The notes beneath the pieces were generated by a model that saw nothing but the letters and a program-made list of their open reading frames with translations, was not told the origin of the DNA and did not search any database. A program made the translations under genes and the position numbers. DNA of 64,000 bases from Zea mays. Lineage: Eukaryota > Streptophyta > Magnoliopsida > Poales > Poaceae. Shown here in pieces: positions 10,463 through 20,202 of the stretch (position 1 is the first letter of the stretch; every line of letters begins with the position of its first letter). Location: NCBI RefSeq assembly GCF_902167145.1, contig NC_050096.1, positions 267,800,622-267,864,621 of the forward strand, in the 5' to 3' direction.

Positions 10463-11529
10463 AGCATGGTATGAATGCCTAAGAGATTTTCTTATCACTA
10501 ATGGCTTCAAAGGCGGTAAAGCCGATTCTACTCTCTTTACTAAAACTGTTGCAAAAGACTTGTTTGTATGTCAAATTTATGTTGATTATATTATATTTGG
10601 GTCTACTAACAAGTCTACTTGTGAAGAGTTTAGTAGGATCATGATACAGAAATTTGAGATGTCAATGATGGGGGAGTTAAAGTATTTCCTAGGATTTCAA
10701 ATCAAGCAACTCCAAGATGGCACCTTCATCAGCCAAACAAAGTACATTCAAGACATACTTAAGAAGTTTGGGATGAAGGATGGCAAACCCATCAAGACAC
10801 CCATGGGAACAGATGGACATCTCGACCTCGACACGGGAGGTAAATCCGTAGATCAAAAGGTATATGGTCGATGATAGGATCTTTACTCTACTTATGTGCA
10901 TCTCGACCGGATGTTTTACTTTCTGTATGCATGTGTGCAAGATTTCAGGCCGATCCTAAGGAAGTTCACCTTAGAGCCGTGAAGAGAATCATGAGGTATT
11001 TAGTTTACACTCCTAAGTTTTGGCTTTGGTACCCCAAGGGATCCACTTTTGATTTATTAGGATATTCCGATGTCGATTCGGCAGGGTGTAAAATTCATAG
11101 AAAGAGCACATCAGGGACTTGTTAGTTTCTGGTAAGATCCCTCGTGTCATGGGCTTCAAAGAAACAAAACTCAGTACCTCTTTCCACCGCCGAAGCCAAG
11201 TACATTGTCGCAGGCCATTGTTATGCACAATTACTTTGGATGAGGCAAACCCTCAGGGACTATGGCTACAAATTGAGCGAAGTCCCTCTCCTATGTGATA
11301 ATGAGAGTGCAATCCGCATGGCGGATAATCCCATTGAACACAACCGCACTAAACACATAGATATTCGGTATCACTTTCTGAGAGATCACCAACAAAGGGG
11401 GATATCGAAATAGCTTATGTAAACACCAAGAATCAACTAGCCGATATCTTTACCAAGCCTTTAGATGAGAAAACTTTTAGCAAACTTAGAAATGAGCTAA
11501 ATATACTTGATTCTCGGAATTTTGATTGA
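10463..11529 (+). pseudogene. Copia reverse transcriptase C-terminus and RNase H remnant
   Basis: It begins inside reverse transcriptase at [16 protein letters not shown] and ends at a TGA at 11527-11529 after [13 protein letters not shown]. The catalytic YVDD box has become YVDY by a G-to-T change (10587), so polymerase activity would be lost. RNase H also has GYSDVDSAGC in place of [10 protein letters not shown]. There are further frameshifts near 10870 and 11400 and a TAG at 11123-11125. The preserved STAEAKYIVAGHCYAQLLW block fixes the identity. Confidence 0.9.
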
Positions 11530-12384
11530 AACATTGCACACATAGCTTATTTATATACCTTTGATCATATCTCTTTCATTTTGGTACAAATGCATATTTC
11601 TTATTATTCTTGTACCAAGGCTACGACTAATATGTTTTCAAGTGTATTTCTCCACTAAGTCGTAGATTGAAAGGGAAATGGAGTCTTCGGCAAAGAACAA
11701 GGCTTCCACTTCACAACTCTGACGGTATCATCTACCCTTTGTCGTTGTTCCTCCACTCTCAATTAGTATAGTCATTCACTCTTATTTACTTGTGCCAATG
11801 GGGAGAAAGTATTAAAGGGCTCCAACGTTCTCCGTTTTTTGCGATTAATGCAAAGGGGGAGAAAATATTAAGCCCAAAGCAAAAGGACCGCACCACCATT
11901 TCAAAATTTGCGAACTAAAGTTTTAATCGATTGTATCTAACTGATGGAAATTTCTTCAACTGGTATCATTAAAAGTCAATCTTTGAATTAGTATTTCATT
12001 TTGTATCTCAAAACCCTCTTGAAAGCTAAGAGGAGAATTTCATTCAGGGGGAGTTTTGTTTAGTCAAAGGAAAAACATTTGAAACAGGGGGGAAACTTCA
12101 AATCTTGAAAATGCTTCTTGCAATTTTATTCATATACATTTGACTATTTGCAAAAATACTTTGAAAAGATTTTCCAAAAAGAATTTGCAAAAACAAAACA
12201 AGGGGTGGAAAGGTGGTCCAAAATATTAAATAAAAGAAAAAGCAAGCCATTCAAATTTAGTGAGATATTAAATTAGTTTGATTCCAAGTAACCTATGCAC
12301 ATTCCTAAATGCAAACTAGTTACATTTCTGCACTTATTATTTGCTTTGGTTTGTGTTGGCATCAAACACCAAAAAGGGGGAGAT
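11530..12384 (+). other. Post-pol spacer of the truncated Copia
   Basis: Noncoding and parallel to 42417-42920 plus 52058-52383 in the full-length relative. It contains an LTR-start-like ATTGAAAGGGAA (near 11666) and several purine tracts of the form AGGGGGAGA. The last of these, at 12372-12384, is the polypurine tract before the LTR. The stretch CAGGGGGAGTTTTGTTTAG near 12046 is the unoccupied equivalent of the Gypsy insertion site at 42916. Confidence 0.75.
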
Positions 12385-13546
12385 TAAAAGGGAAATGGGG
12401 TTAACCTTTTCCTATAATTAATTTTGGTGGTTGAATGTCCAACACAAACATATGGACTAACTAGTTTGCTCTAGAACTCATGTATTACAGGTGCATAAGG
12501 TTCAACACAAACCAATAAATATTCAAGTTAGGGACCCAATTCAAAAGGAGCAAAAATGACTTGAGTGTGATGTGGACTGGCGCACCGGACTGTCCGGTGT
12601 GCCACCGAACAGTGTCCGGTGCACTAGGGCCGTACAGGAGCCAAGCAGCCACTCTCGAGAAAACGCAGGCGGCCTCCGCTATAATTCACCGGACTGTCCG
12701 GTGTGCCACCGGACTGTCCAGTGAGCCAATGGGCAACGACTATCCAGCGCGCAACAGTCGACTCTGACAGCAGCTACAGTGTCACGACAGAAGTCAGAAC
12801 AACGAGTCAGAGGGGCACCAGACTATCCAGTGCCACAAGAAGACAAAGGCACCAACGATCAACTGCTCCAGAATCCTAACGGTTGGGTGACATGGTGGCG
12901 CACCTGACTGTTCGGTGAGCCCATCGATAGCAGCCTCCCCAACGGCTATGGAAGTGGTTGGGGGCTATAAATACCCCCAACCACCTCATTCATAACCACC
13001 CAAGCATTCCAAACGTTACATTCAATACAAGAGCAAAAGACTCCACTCCAAGACACATCAAATAGATTGGATCCTCTCCAAGCCGCCAAATCAACTCAAT
13101 TCCATTAGGGACTTGAGAGAGGGTTTTCTTGTGTTCTTCATTGATCTTGTTGCTTGGCTTGGCCTTTCTTTTCTTTCTCTTACTCTCAAGTGCTTTGTAA
13201 GCGAGGCAAGAGACACCAAGTGTGTGGTGGTCCTTGCGGGGTCTTAGTGACCCGTGAGATTAAGGAAGAAGGTTCACTCGGTCTAAGTGACCATTTGAGA
13301 GAGGGAAAGGGTTGAAATAGAGCCGGTCTTTGTGACCTCCTCAACAGGGACTAGGTTCTTTGGAACCGAACCTCGGTAAAAACAAATCACCATGTTCATC
13401 CGCTTGATTCTCATTTGATTTGTTTTCCCCTCTCTCCCGGACTTGATTTTAGTTCTAACGCTAACCCCGACTTATAGTGTGTTTAAAGTTGTAAATTTCA
13501 GATTACGCCTATTCACCCCCCCCCCCCCCCCTCTAGGCAACTTTCA
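12385..13546 (+). repeat. 3' LTR of the truncated Copia
   Basis: Bounded on the left by the polypurine tract AAAAAGGGGGAGAT and on the right by CTCTAGGCAACTTTCA. The first dinucleotide reads TA instead of TG (12385-12386), a G-to-A change at the terminus. It holds CACCGGAC/GTCCGGTG palindromes at 12580-12730 and a C16 run near 13516-13531, where relatives have C6-C8. Confidence 0.87.
12965..12973 (+). promoter_or_regulatory. LTR TATA box in inverted repeat
   Basis: CTATAAATA between GGTTGGGGG and CCCCCAACC, as in the other SIRE-type LTRs in the window. Confidence 0.7.
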
Positions 13547-16111
13547 ACCACTCAACTCCCTATTGCAATGACGGTGAAAATAAGAGGGGGAGAAGTATGG
13601 ACACAAATTGGGATTAAAATGCTTGCAAACAGCTGAAGGGTAGACCTTCTGAGATAGTAAATGCAGACCAACAATTTGTTGGTAACCAACCTAGCGTTGG
13701 TGGACACCTAGAGGATATGTGTTATCCCATGAATGGAAGACATTCATAACCTAGCTCAGTACACACTGATGAGGCTGGGTTATCTGAATCCCTTGATTCT
13801 CGTTTTGGGATTTCACGAGGAATCATAAGGGTGCATAAGAAAATGACTTTATGTCAACTAGAGAATTGTGTTATTTGAAAGCTACAAGTGTCGACACATA
13901 CATCTCAGCAATTGTATATGCGCTGCAAGTGATCCAAAAGACTATGGCCATAGCAGAGCACGAGTATGCTCAAACTGGATCTTGTTGAGTGATACAATGT
14001 TGCAGAGATAGCCTTGCTCACCGGAAAGAAGTGTTGAATTATTTCCACTTCATGGTATCTTACTATGGATACAACTATACAAGTTTGTTTTCATGGACTT
14101 GGAAACAATGAGGTGGTGAGAAAGCATGGCTAGTAGCAAATGGGTTTATACGCAAACCCAAGCATTATTTGTGAGTAGTAAAATTCCGATACAATAATAT
14201 GGGCAGTAAATCATCTATCTGTGCATTTGATAGATGTAGTGACAACATATACATATGTAGTCACTGTATTATAGTATTTGTGTAGTCTTGAAGGATTCCA
14301 AATACCTAATCACCAATCACAAATTTGTAATACTTGGAAAGTCTTTGTGACTTAGAGCATCCCGGTCAAATATGGTACAATCGACCTAGTGAATCCTTCC
14401 TTCCGAAGGGATACACGAAGAATGGTATGTTTAGTGTAAATATGTGCATCATATTTCTAAACATACATTTCTTATCAACCGAGTTCAAGATAGAGGATAT
14501 GAATTGAAAGAGATTTTCAATTCAAAATAAACTCTCTTGAGTATCTTGGATACAAAGTTGTCTATATCCAATATATATTGAAGAAATTTAATATGAGGGA
14601 ATCATTATTATTTGATTCTTTCGGATCATGAGATGTGCTATTGTATATTGCAAGAGCATCCGACCGGATATTGCTTTGCAATGATTTGCTAGCTAACAGC
14701 ACATGAGATCGAGTTATGTTCTCTATGAGTACTCATGATCTGGTTACAGTTGGATATACTGATCTTGGATATCTATAGAAGATCCCTAGGTACAAGATCA
14801 ATGACATACTTCAAATAAGTTGGACCTATTGTTTGATAAATGTCGATCAACAGAAATTAATAGTCACTTATACTAATCATTCTATAGCACACTTCGTGGG
14901 ATAGTACAGAATGATATACTACATACTGGGGGTATGTGGTGGTCATGATTTTAATATCACTAACCTTATTATCTATGAAGATAATTACATTTTGTGTTGT
15001 TTAGATGAAAAACAAGTTACGAACTAAGTCTCTACCTTACTCCACATTTTTAAATGTGTTTGAGAGCAGGTATGAGATGACTTAGTGATTTGCAAAGATC
15101 AGGGGGAGTTTCCTCTTGATCGGAAGAACTTGTTTCTACATCATGTTATACTCTTTTCTTTACATGAGTTTTTCCCTATTTGGGTTTCTCATTCAAAGTT
15201 TTTAATGAGGCAACATCAACACAAGGCATATGTCCTACCATCTATTTTTCCCATAGCGGTTTTCAAGGATGATACATTATGACATAGATGTTGTTATATT
15301 TGAACTAGGTTATGAGTATCCCTATAGTTCAAATGGATCAACAATAGAGTATGACTACTCTCCTTATTTTTGCTGTTGGGTTTTTAAGGACACTCAGCTG
15401 ATATGTTGATTTCTCAGATTTTCTGACAAAATTACTTTGGAGAAATACCTGAGTTATATGTCTCATCATTTGTTTTCCCCACAGGGTATTTTTGAGATGA
15501 TGACTTTAGACATATTATTGTTCTTTAGACGAGAGGTCCATAGGAGAACAATATCGTACCATGGTTCAATTGAATCACCGACCATTATCTATAAGGATAA
15601 TTGAGCTTGTGTTGTTCAGATGGAAACATGTCATATCAGGAGCAGCATTAATAAACATATTGCTCCTAAATTGTTTTATCCTCATGAACTTCAGGAAAAT
15701 GGAGATATAAACATCTTGCAAACAAAGTCTTGTGATAATCTTGCTGATTTATTCACAAAATCTCTTGCAAGGATCAGAGTAGGTAATTCTCCGTGATATT
15801 TAACCTGTTTTAGACCATCATATTACACTCTTTTTCTTTGTATGGGTTTTGCCTTGCTGAGGTATTCAGATCCAGAATTTTTAACGAGGTAATATCAACT
15901 AAGCTATATGCCTCATCATTGATTTTCTCCACGTGGTTTTTTTAGGAATGATGATTACAGACATAATTTTCTTTTGGATGTCAGTATGACTTCTACTCAT
16001 GATCCAAAAGCATTGTGTACTCGTTATTTTTTCCACAGGGTTTTTAAGGAGATAATATCTTGATAAACAACTGACAGATGATTAAATAAAGTTGGATTGA
16101 TCAAGGTGGAG
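13547..16111 (+). pseudogene. Highly decayed Copia pol and 3' spacer (different lineage)
   Basis: No frame stays open, but Copia landmarks can be read in pieces. They are a reverse transcriptase block like PGQIWYNRPSE followed by PKGYTKNG (near 14360-14425), a YIARAS/DLLA block near 14640-14700, VGYTDLGYL near 14750, and RNase H end blocks IIYKDN, HIAPKLFYPHELQENGDI and SCDNLADLFTKSLA (15580-15775). The last string identifies a lineage distinct from the SIRE-type copies. The left limit is uncertain and there is no recognisable 5' end. Decay is far beyond that of any other element in the window. Confidence 0.72.
15085..16050 (+). repeat. Iterated spacer motif of the decayed Copia
   Basis: Loosely repeated units of about 130-200 bp (starts near 15140, 15370, 15820 and 16010) share CTCTTTTTCTTT, TGGGTTTT, GTTTTTAAnGAGG and TTTTCCnCACAGGGTTTTTAAGGA. 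Plant Copia elements often carry such a motif just after pol; here it appears several times in decayed form. Confidence 0.5.
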
Positions 16112-16143
16112 TGTTACAAAATATTGTATACTGTATATGTGAC

Positions 16144-16718
16144 CAGGGCCGTTCCTGACTTTTGAGGGGCCCGGGACAAGATTATAAACACAGGCCCCAA
16201 CACCATAAAAACTATTTTTTACTATTATATATATCAACTAATCATACTTGATGTACCACAGAAAGACTTGAGCAGTAAAAAATAGAAGTAAGATTATTAC
16301 CTCAAATATATTGTAGAGATCAACTTAAAAATGTCTTCTAACATTTCTAGATGCAAAATCATCAATGATGGCTTCAATATTGACATCATCTAATAATTTC
16401 TTCTCAATACATAAAATTGCTAGCCCGTCTAACCTTCCTTGAGACATTGTAGACCTTCAATAATTCTTCAATAACTTAAGCTTTGAGAAGCTCCTTTCAG
16501 CTGATGCCACAGTTATTAGTATAGTAAATAATATCTGATAAGCAACAAATATATTGAGATAGCAATCCATTCTCCTAACAAACTCAAAAATATATTGTTA
16601 TAGTAAATAATATCTGTTTCTATCCTATATTCTTATTGGACTTTGTGTGCGGTGTGGCCCCTGGGAGATTGGGGCCCAGGTCGACCGCCCCTCCCGCCCT
16701 ACCTCAGGCACGGCCCTG
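16144..16718 (-). mobile_element. hAT transposon, internally deleted, 8-bp TSD TATGTGAC
   Basis: The ends CAGGGCCGTTCCTGA (16144) and TCAGGCACGGCCCTG (ending 16718) are terminal inverted repeats. They are flanked by identical 8-bp duplications TATGTGAC at 16136-16143 and 16719-16726. Length is 575 bp. A piece of its own transposase remains on the minus strand. Confidence 0.92.
16325..16510 (-). pseudogene. hAT transposase C-terminal fragment
   Basis: Reads on the minus strand as ASAERSFSKLKLLKNY, an in-frame TGA, then RSTMSQGRLDGLAILCIEK and a short acidic tail ending at TAA 16325-16327. This is the hAT C-terminal dimerisation region. The catalytic core is missing, so the element cannot move itself. 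Confidence 0.82.
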
Positions 16719-16877
16719 TATGTGACCAATCCAAGGTGTGCGACAGATTCTCCTTAAGGGATACTCCCCTTAGGGATACTCCCTTAGGGATGCACCTTTT
16801 CATATGTATATAAACAAAATCTCTCCTACAATAAAGATAACTGTCATTCTCTCATATCTCGTTACCACTGACTACAA

Positions 16878-17553
16878 CACTTTTTAAGTGTTTCTAAAAC
16901 AGAACTAGGAAAAACTCACGACATATGACCTCATGCAAATGTATCAATCTATATGAGCAAAAGAGGCACTATAGATTGTTTAAACAAAAGGATTTGGCCC
17001 CTCTTGAATCTTGATAGTACGGCCATATAACCTATGAAACCGGTCAATCTTTCTCCTCTAATTATCTTTTGTTCGATAGAAAAGAATCAACCGTCATAAG
17101 GGGATACTTCATTGCATTCTTCATTAGGGATATCATTCTTAAACAGTTTATCCTACCCTTATATTTCTTCACACTAACACCAAACATGGAGTCTCCAACA
17201 TTCGCATGACAAGACTGGACCGGATGCGCATCCAATCACGCTGCGCATGCTCACCACTGGATCTCTGTACCGACTCGAGGGATGCCCAACGGGGGCCTCT
17301 CATGGTCATGGAGATGGGAGCCAACAATGCACCAAACCGGCGCTCCTATTGGAGAGTTGCAAATACCATCTACTAGTACTCTTGGCTCTCTGGCCTCGCA
17401 GGGGTATCTCGTTCTTTTCCATCGGGTCCGATAGTAACCGTGTGCAGTGATACATACGGTGATACTGAAACGCAGGTCTGTCCAGTGCTTGTACTCCAAT
17501 GGTTTATCAGAATCCACACATAAACATGGACCACAAGCTGGACGACCCATGAC
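16878..17553. other. Unassigned sequence left of the hAT MITE
   Basis: No recognised gene. A 101-codon open frame on the minus strand (17251-17556) has no motif I can place and is interrupted at its start by the MITE. It may be a gene fragment or chance. Confidence 0.4.
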
Positions 17554-17725
17554 CAAGGTTTTAAATAGCCGGCTATAACGGCCGATATATCCCGATATAT
17601 TCTTTTTAGCAGCGAAAAGTTAAGTCGTTTAACCCGATATATCTAGCTATATCGCAATATATCCCGATATTTACAGTTTTTAGAAGTTTAGGGATAAATT
17701 CATTTTCCCGCTATTTAAAACACTG
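17554..17725. mobile_element. hAT-type MITE, 172 bp, TSD CCCATGAC
   Basis: Termini CAAGGTTTTAAATAGC and, read inward from the right, CAGTGTTTTAAATAGCGGG. They are flanked by the 8-bp direct repeat CCCATGAC (17546-17553 and 17726-17733). The interior is rich in CCGATATATCCCGATAT repeats. Noncoding. Confidence 0.9.
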
Positions 17726-17866
17726 CCCATGACTCAGCCGCCTCCGGACTCACCTGATCATTGGCCCTTCACAAAAACTGAAATCTGCAACCATGGGGAC
17801 TGGTATCCAAAATAGCAAGGGAAATGGGTAGTACTACTCAGTAAAGGTCACTGAAGCAATTCATAG

Positions 17867-17968
17867 GGGCTGTTTGTTTGAGATTATAATCTGCTCATAT
17901 TATATAATCTAACTTATTTAAGTTAGATTATATAATATAAGCAGATTATAATTCCAAACAAACACTCA
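17867..17968. mobile_element. Hairpin MITE, 102 bp
   Basis: A near-perfect palindrome with two arms of about 50 bp around a 2-nt loop. The arms begin GGCTGTTTGTTTGAGATTAT and, from the right, GAGTGTTTGTTTGGAATTAT. It is flanked by CATAG (17862-17866 and 17969-17973), a possible 5-bp duplication. Superfamily is not certain. Confidence 0.75.
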
Positions 17969-17973
17969 CATAG

Positions 17974-18232
17974 TACAGAGCAAAACCGAGCACAGAACCA
18001 CCTTTGGATCCACGACCATACATCAAAAACTGCTGATTATTGGAAACATTTCATAATACAAAGACAACAACTTGAGAATAGAAGTACACAACTTATACTT
18101 CCATGCCAAACTGGAACAGGAAATAGGGTAGTTTGGTGACAACATTTTCCAGACAGAAGAGGATGGAACCACAATCAGTTTGAGGGGAAAGAGTTTCTTA
18201 TTGATGCCCAAGTAGACCTTCTGGGCAAAGAT
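17974..18232 (-). other. Probable 3' UTR exon of the host gene
   Basis: On the minus strand TTTATTTCCCTACAG (18233 leftward) is a strong polypyrimidine-plus-AG acceptor. It is followed by ordinary mid-GC sequence with no transposon features and only a 62-codon unrecognised frame (18023-18211). It is the first plausible acceptor I find after the donor at 31482. The exon link and its left limit are inference. Confidence 0.4.
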
Positions 18233-18544
18233 CTGTAGGGAAATAAAGAAACCATCAGGCCATCTGGAAATTCAAAATAAAGGAATTTGAGGAGCACACA
18301 TGTACGTCAGATTCTTGATAAAAACATATGTTTTGCATGTTCACGCTGACTAGTTAATAAAAAGATTGTAGGCGGCTTCCAGTCTGTTAGGCACGATAAA
18401 GAGATACCATGAATGGCTGAACAGGATATTCCATAATTAGCCTAGGAACAACAAGGAAAAGGTCCATTTTACTACTTCAAACTATTCACTTTGCTTTTTT
18501 GAACCCCTATACGAAATATAGGCCCCACTCACCCCATCCCCCCA

Positions 18545-18675
18545 AGGTGGTGTTCGGTTTCTCTTGCAACCAAGGAGAATGGGAGGGGTTGATGGGGACT
18601 AAATCCCAAACAAGTCAAAATCCTCCTAATCCCCTCCAATCCCCATCAACTCCATGGTTTAGGAATGAAACAAAA
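18545..18675. mobile_element. Tourist-like MITE
   Basis: The left arm has GTTCGGTTTCTCTTGCAACC and GGAGGGGTTGATGGGGAC. The right arm reads back as TTGTTTCATTCCTAAACCAT and GGAGTTGATGGGGATTGG. The arms are imperfect and edges are approximate; I could not fix a 3-bp TSD. Confidence 0.55.
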
Positions 18676-18716
18676 AGTTCTAAAAAAACTTTCCAGGCCA
18701 GATTAAATATGGTATC

Positions 18717-19074
18717 TGTAATGATCTCGACTTCTGAGGTTGTATGAGTGGGTAGTAGGGCGAGGCCTTGAGGATTGAAGGCGAGAGGGAGCCGTGCGCC
18801 AGCACGGCTGAGACAAAATGTGGCAAGGAGCAATACTCTTCTTAGATTGATCTTTGCTAATCCTCCTAGGTACAAACTAAGGACTTTATATAGTCCAGTA
18901 CAGGCGCACATAAACTGCTGCTGCCCCTATTTATTCTCTAACAAACTCCTACTATTTTTCCTTTGATATCTAATCTAAACAAACTTATCCTTATCCCTCT
19001 AATCTTGATCTCCTAGCGTGGCCTGGCCTATGGGCTGCTTGGGCCGCCTTTCATATGTTTTACCCACCATAACA
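18717..19074 (-). repeat. 3' LTR of chromodomain Gypsy
   Basis: 358 bp, the same length as the 5' LTR, with about five substitutions plus an inverted 4-nt hairpin loop (18798-18801) relative to it. Confidence 0.93.
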
Positions 19075-19139
19075 TCTCTCCCCTCCTCCGAGAACAGCTC
19101 GTCCTCGAGCTGAAAATGGGGGTAGGAAGACGTGAACTG

Positions 19140-19680
19140 TTGCAATGGCGTGGCCGCGCTGAGGGAAGTACAGGTCTTCGTCTTGTGTGCGCTGTTGTAG
19201 GGGTGGGCCGTGTTGCAGGCCGAGGTGGCCTTCGCGCTGCATGAGCGCGATCTCTTGTTCGAGCTCCTGAGCCTTCTGCTCTTCGTCGCGTATCATCTGT
19301 CGCACCTTAGCTTGTGCAGACACACGTTGGCGCTTGGCCTCAAGGATCTCTTTTTGCTTCTGGAGGTTGCGGTTCTTGATGCGCAAGGCGCGCAGCTGTA
19401 GCTGCTCCTCCGCTGAGACGCTGATGACTTCGTCGTCCTCGATGACGTTCGCGCCCTCCGGTGGAGCGAAGCCTGGGGGAAGTTGCGGTTGTCCTCCAGA
19501 GCTGCAGGTGCGGAGACTGCCTTCGGAAGTGGGTTGTTCATTGCGCTGCCTCTTGCTGAGTGCGTCGTCTTCGGTGGCCTCTTGGTGCGTGGTGTCGACG
19601 AGGGCCTTGCCCTTTTTCTCGGCCAGCAGTGCTGCCTTCGCAGCCTCGTCAGCCTTCGAGCTAGCTCTCTTGGGTGCCAT
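19140..19680 (-). pseudogene. Gag N-terminus of the second Gypsy
   Basis: Starts MAPKRASSKADEAAKAAL at 19680, about 40 bp inside the LTR, and is rich in Ala, Lys and Gln. It includes a coiled-coil stretch with many Glu, Gln and Arg residues (residues about 95-165, containing QLQLRALRIKNRNLQKQKE). It is cut after about 180 residues at the junction with the outer element, where the frame reads on into the polypurine tract. A structural Gag role is inferred from position after LTR and PBS. Confidence 0.7.
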
Positions 19681-19720
19681 CGCGGGTGGTTTTTCCGTAG
19701 CACGAACGGTAGGCGCCAAA

Positions 19721-20199
19721 TGTTGGAACTTGCTCTCCTGGGCAAGTTGATCCAACGGGGGAGAGAAAGTAACGTAGACAGGGTTTTAACTTGAGATGGC
19801 AATAGCTCTGTTAATCTAGCCTCTCAAGGGCACTGTGCGGGGGTATTTATAGGTACCTGAGTGCCCAGCGTCCTGAGTTAAGGACGCATGTGCCCTCAGG
19901 CGCCTAGGTTATCCCCGGAATATTCTCATAAAGCAGGGTTACAGATTGTAATTACAGGGAAACCTTTACAAATTAGGCCCGTAATGCGCGGCGGCCACGC
20001 AGGGCCTGTTACAATGGGCCGGATCACGCGTGGGCCTCCATGCTTGACGAGGCCGCGGGATGGGACGACCTTGTCATGGGCCTTCGTCCAGCGACGCGTG
20101 GGGCGAAGGGTAAGTCTGCCAGTCGTCTTGTCTTCGTTGGTGCGGCGTGGCTGGCGAAGGCATCGAGCGAAGGGTGGCGTCTTCGCCTTCACCCCAACA
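19721..20199 (-). repeat. 5' LTR of the second Gypsy
   Basis: 479 bp, TGTTGGGGTGAAGG at 20199 to AGTTCCAACA at 19721 on the minus strand. It has a TATTTATAGG box near 19850 read as CCTATAAATA on the minus strand. No partner LTR is present. Confidence 0.8.
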
Positions 20200-20202
20200 C
20201 TT

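Larger units (their letters stand above)
10455..13546 (+). mobile_element. 5'-truncated Copia (SIRE-type) with 3' LTR
   Basis: Only the C-terminal part of pol, the post-pol spacer and the 3' LTR remain. The left end joins filler DNA, so there is no 5' LTR, PBS or testable TSD. Pol and spacer are close to the copy at 35219-54611, but the LTR belongs to the subfamily of the LTR at 55575. Confidence 0.9.
16112..16877 (+). repeat. LTR of the decayed Copia, interrupted by a hAT element
   Basis: A GGTGGAG purine tract precedes TGTTACAAAATATTG at 16112. Without the 575-bp insertion and one copy of the 8-bp duplication the LTR is about 180 bp, with a TATA box (GTATATAAAC near 16806) and a probable end at CTACAACA near 16877. 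The right boundary is a guess from the TG...CA rule because no second LTR is visible. Confidence 0.55.
19130..20199 (-). mobile_element. Second Gypsy, 5' LTR plus gag start only, inserted in the chromodomain
   Basis: The LTR (19721-20199, minus) is followed by a PBS-like TGGCGCC (19713-19719) and a gag start. The fragment then rejoins the outer element near 19130-19145, just before its HFQLEDELFSEEGRDV C-terminus. The rest of this element, its 3' LTR and a piece of the outer chromodomain are gone, so one deletion removed several kilobases across the nested boundary. Confidence 0.78.

Noticed and set aside
16112..16877. Helitron end near the TCTCCTACA/CTAG strings
   Set aside because: No CTRR terminus with a preceding hairpin was found; hAT TIRs and an LTR start explain the boundaries.
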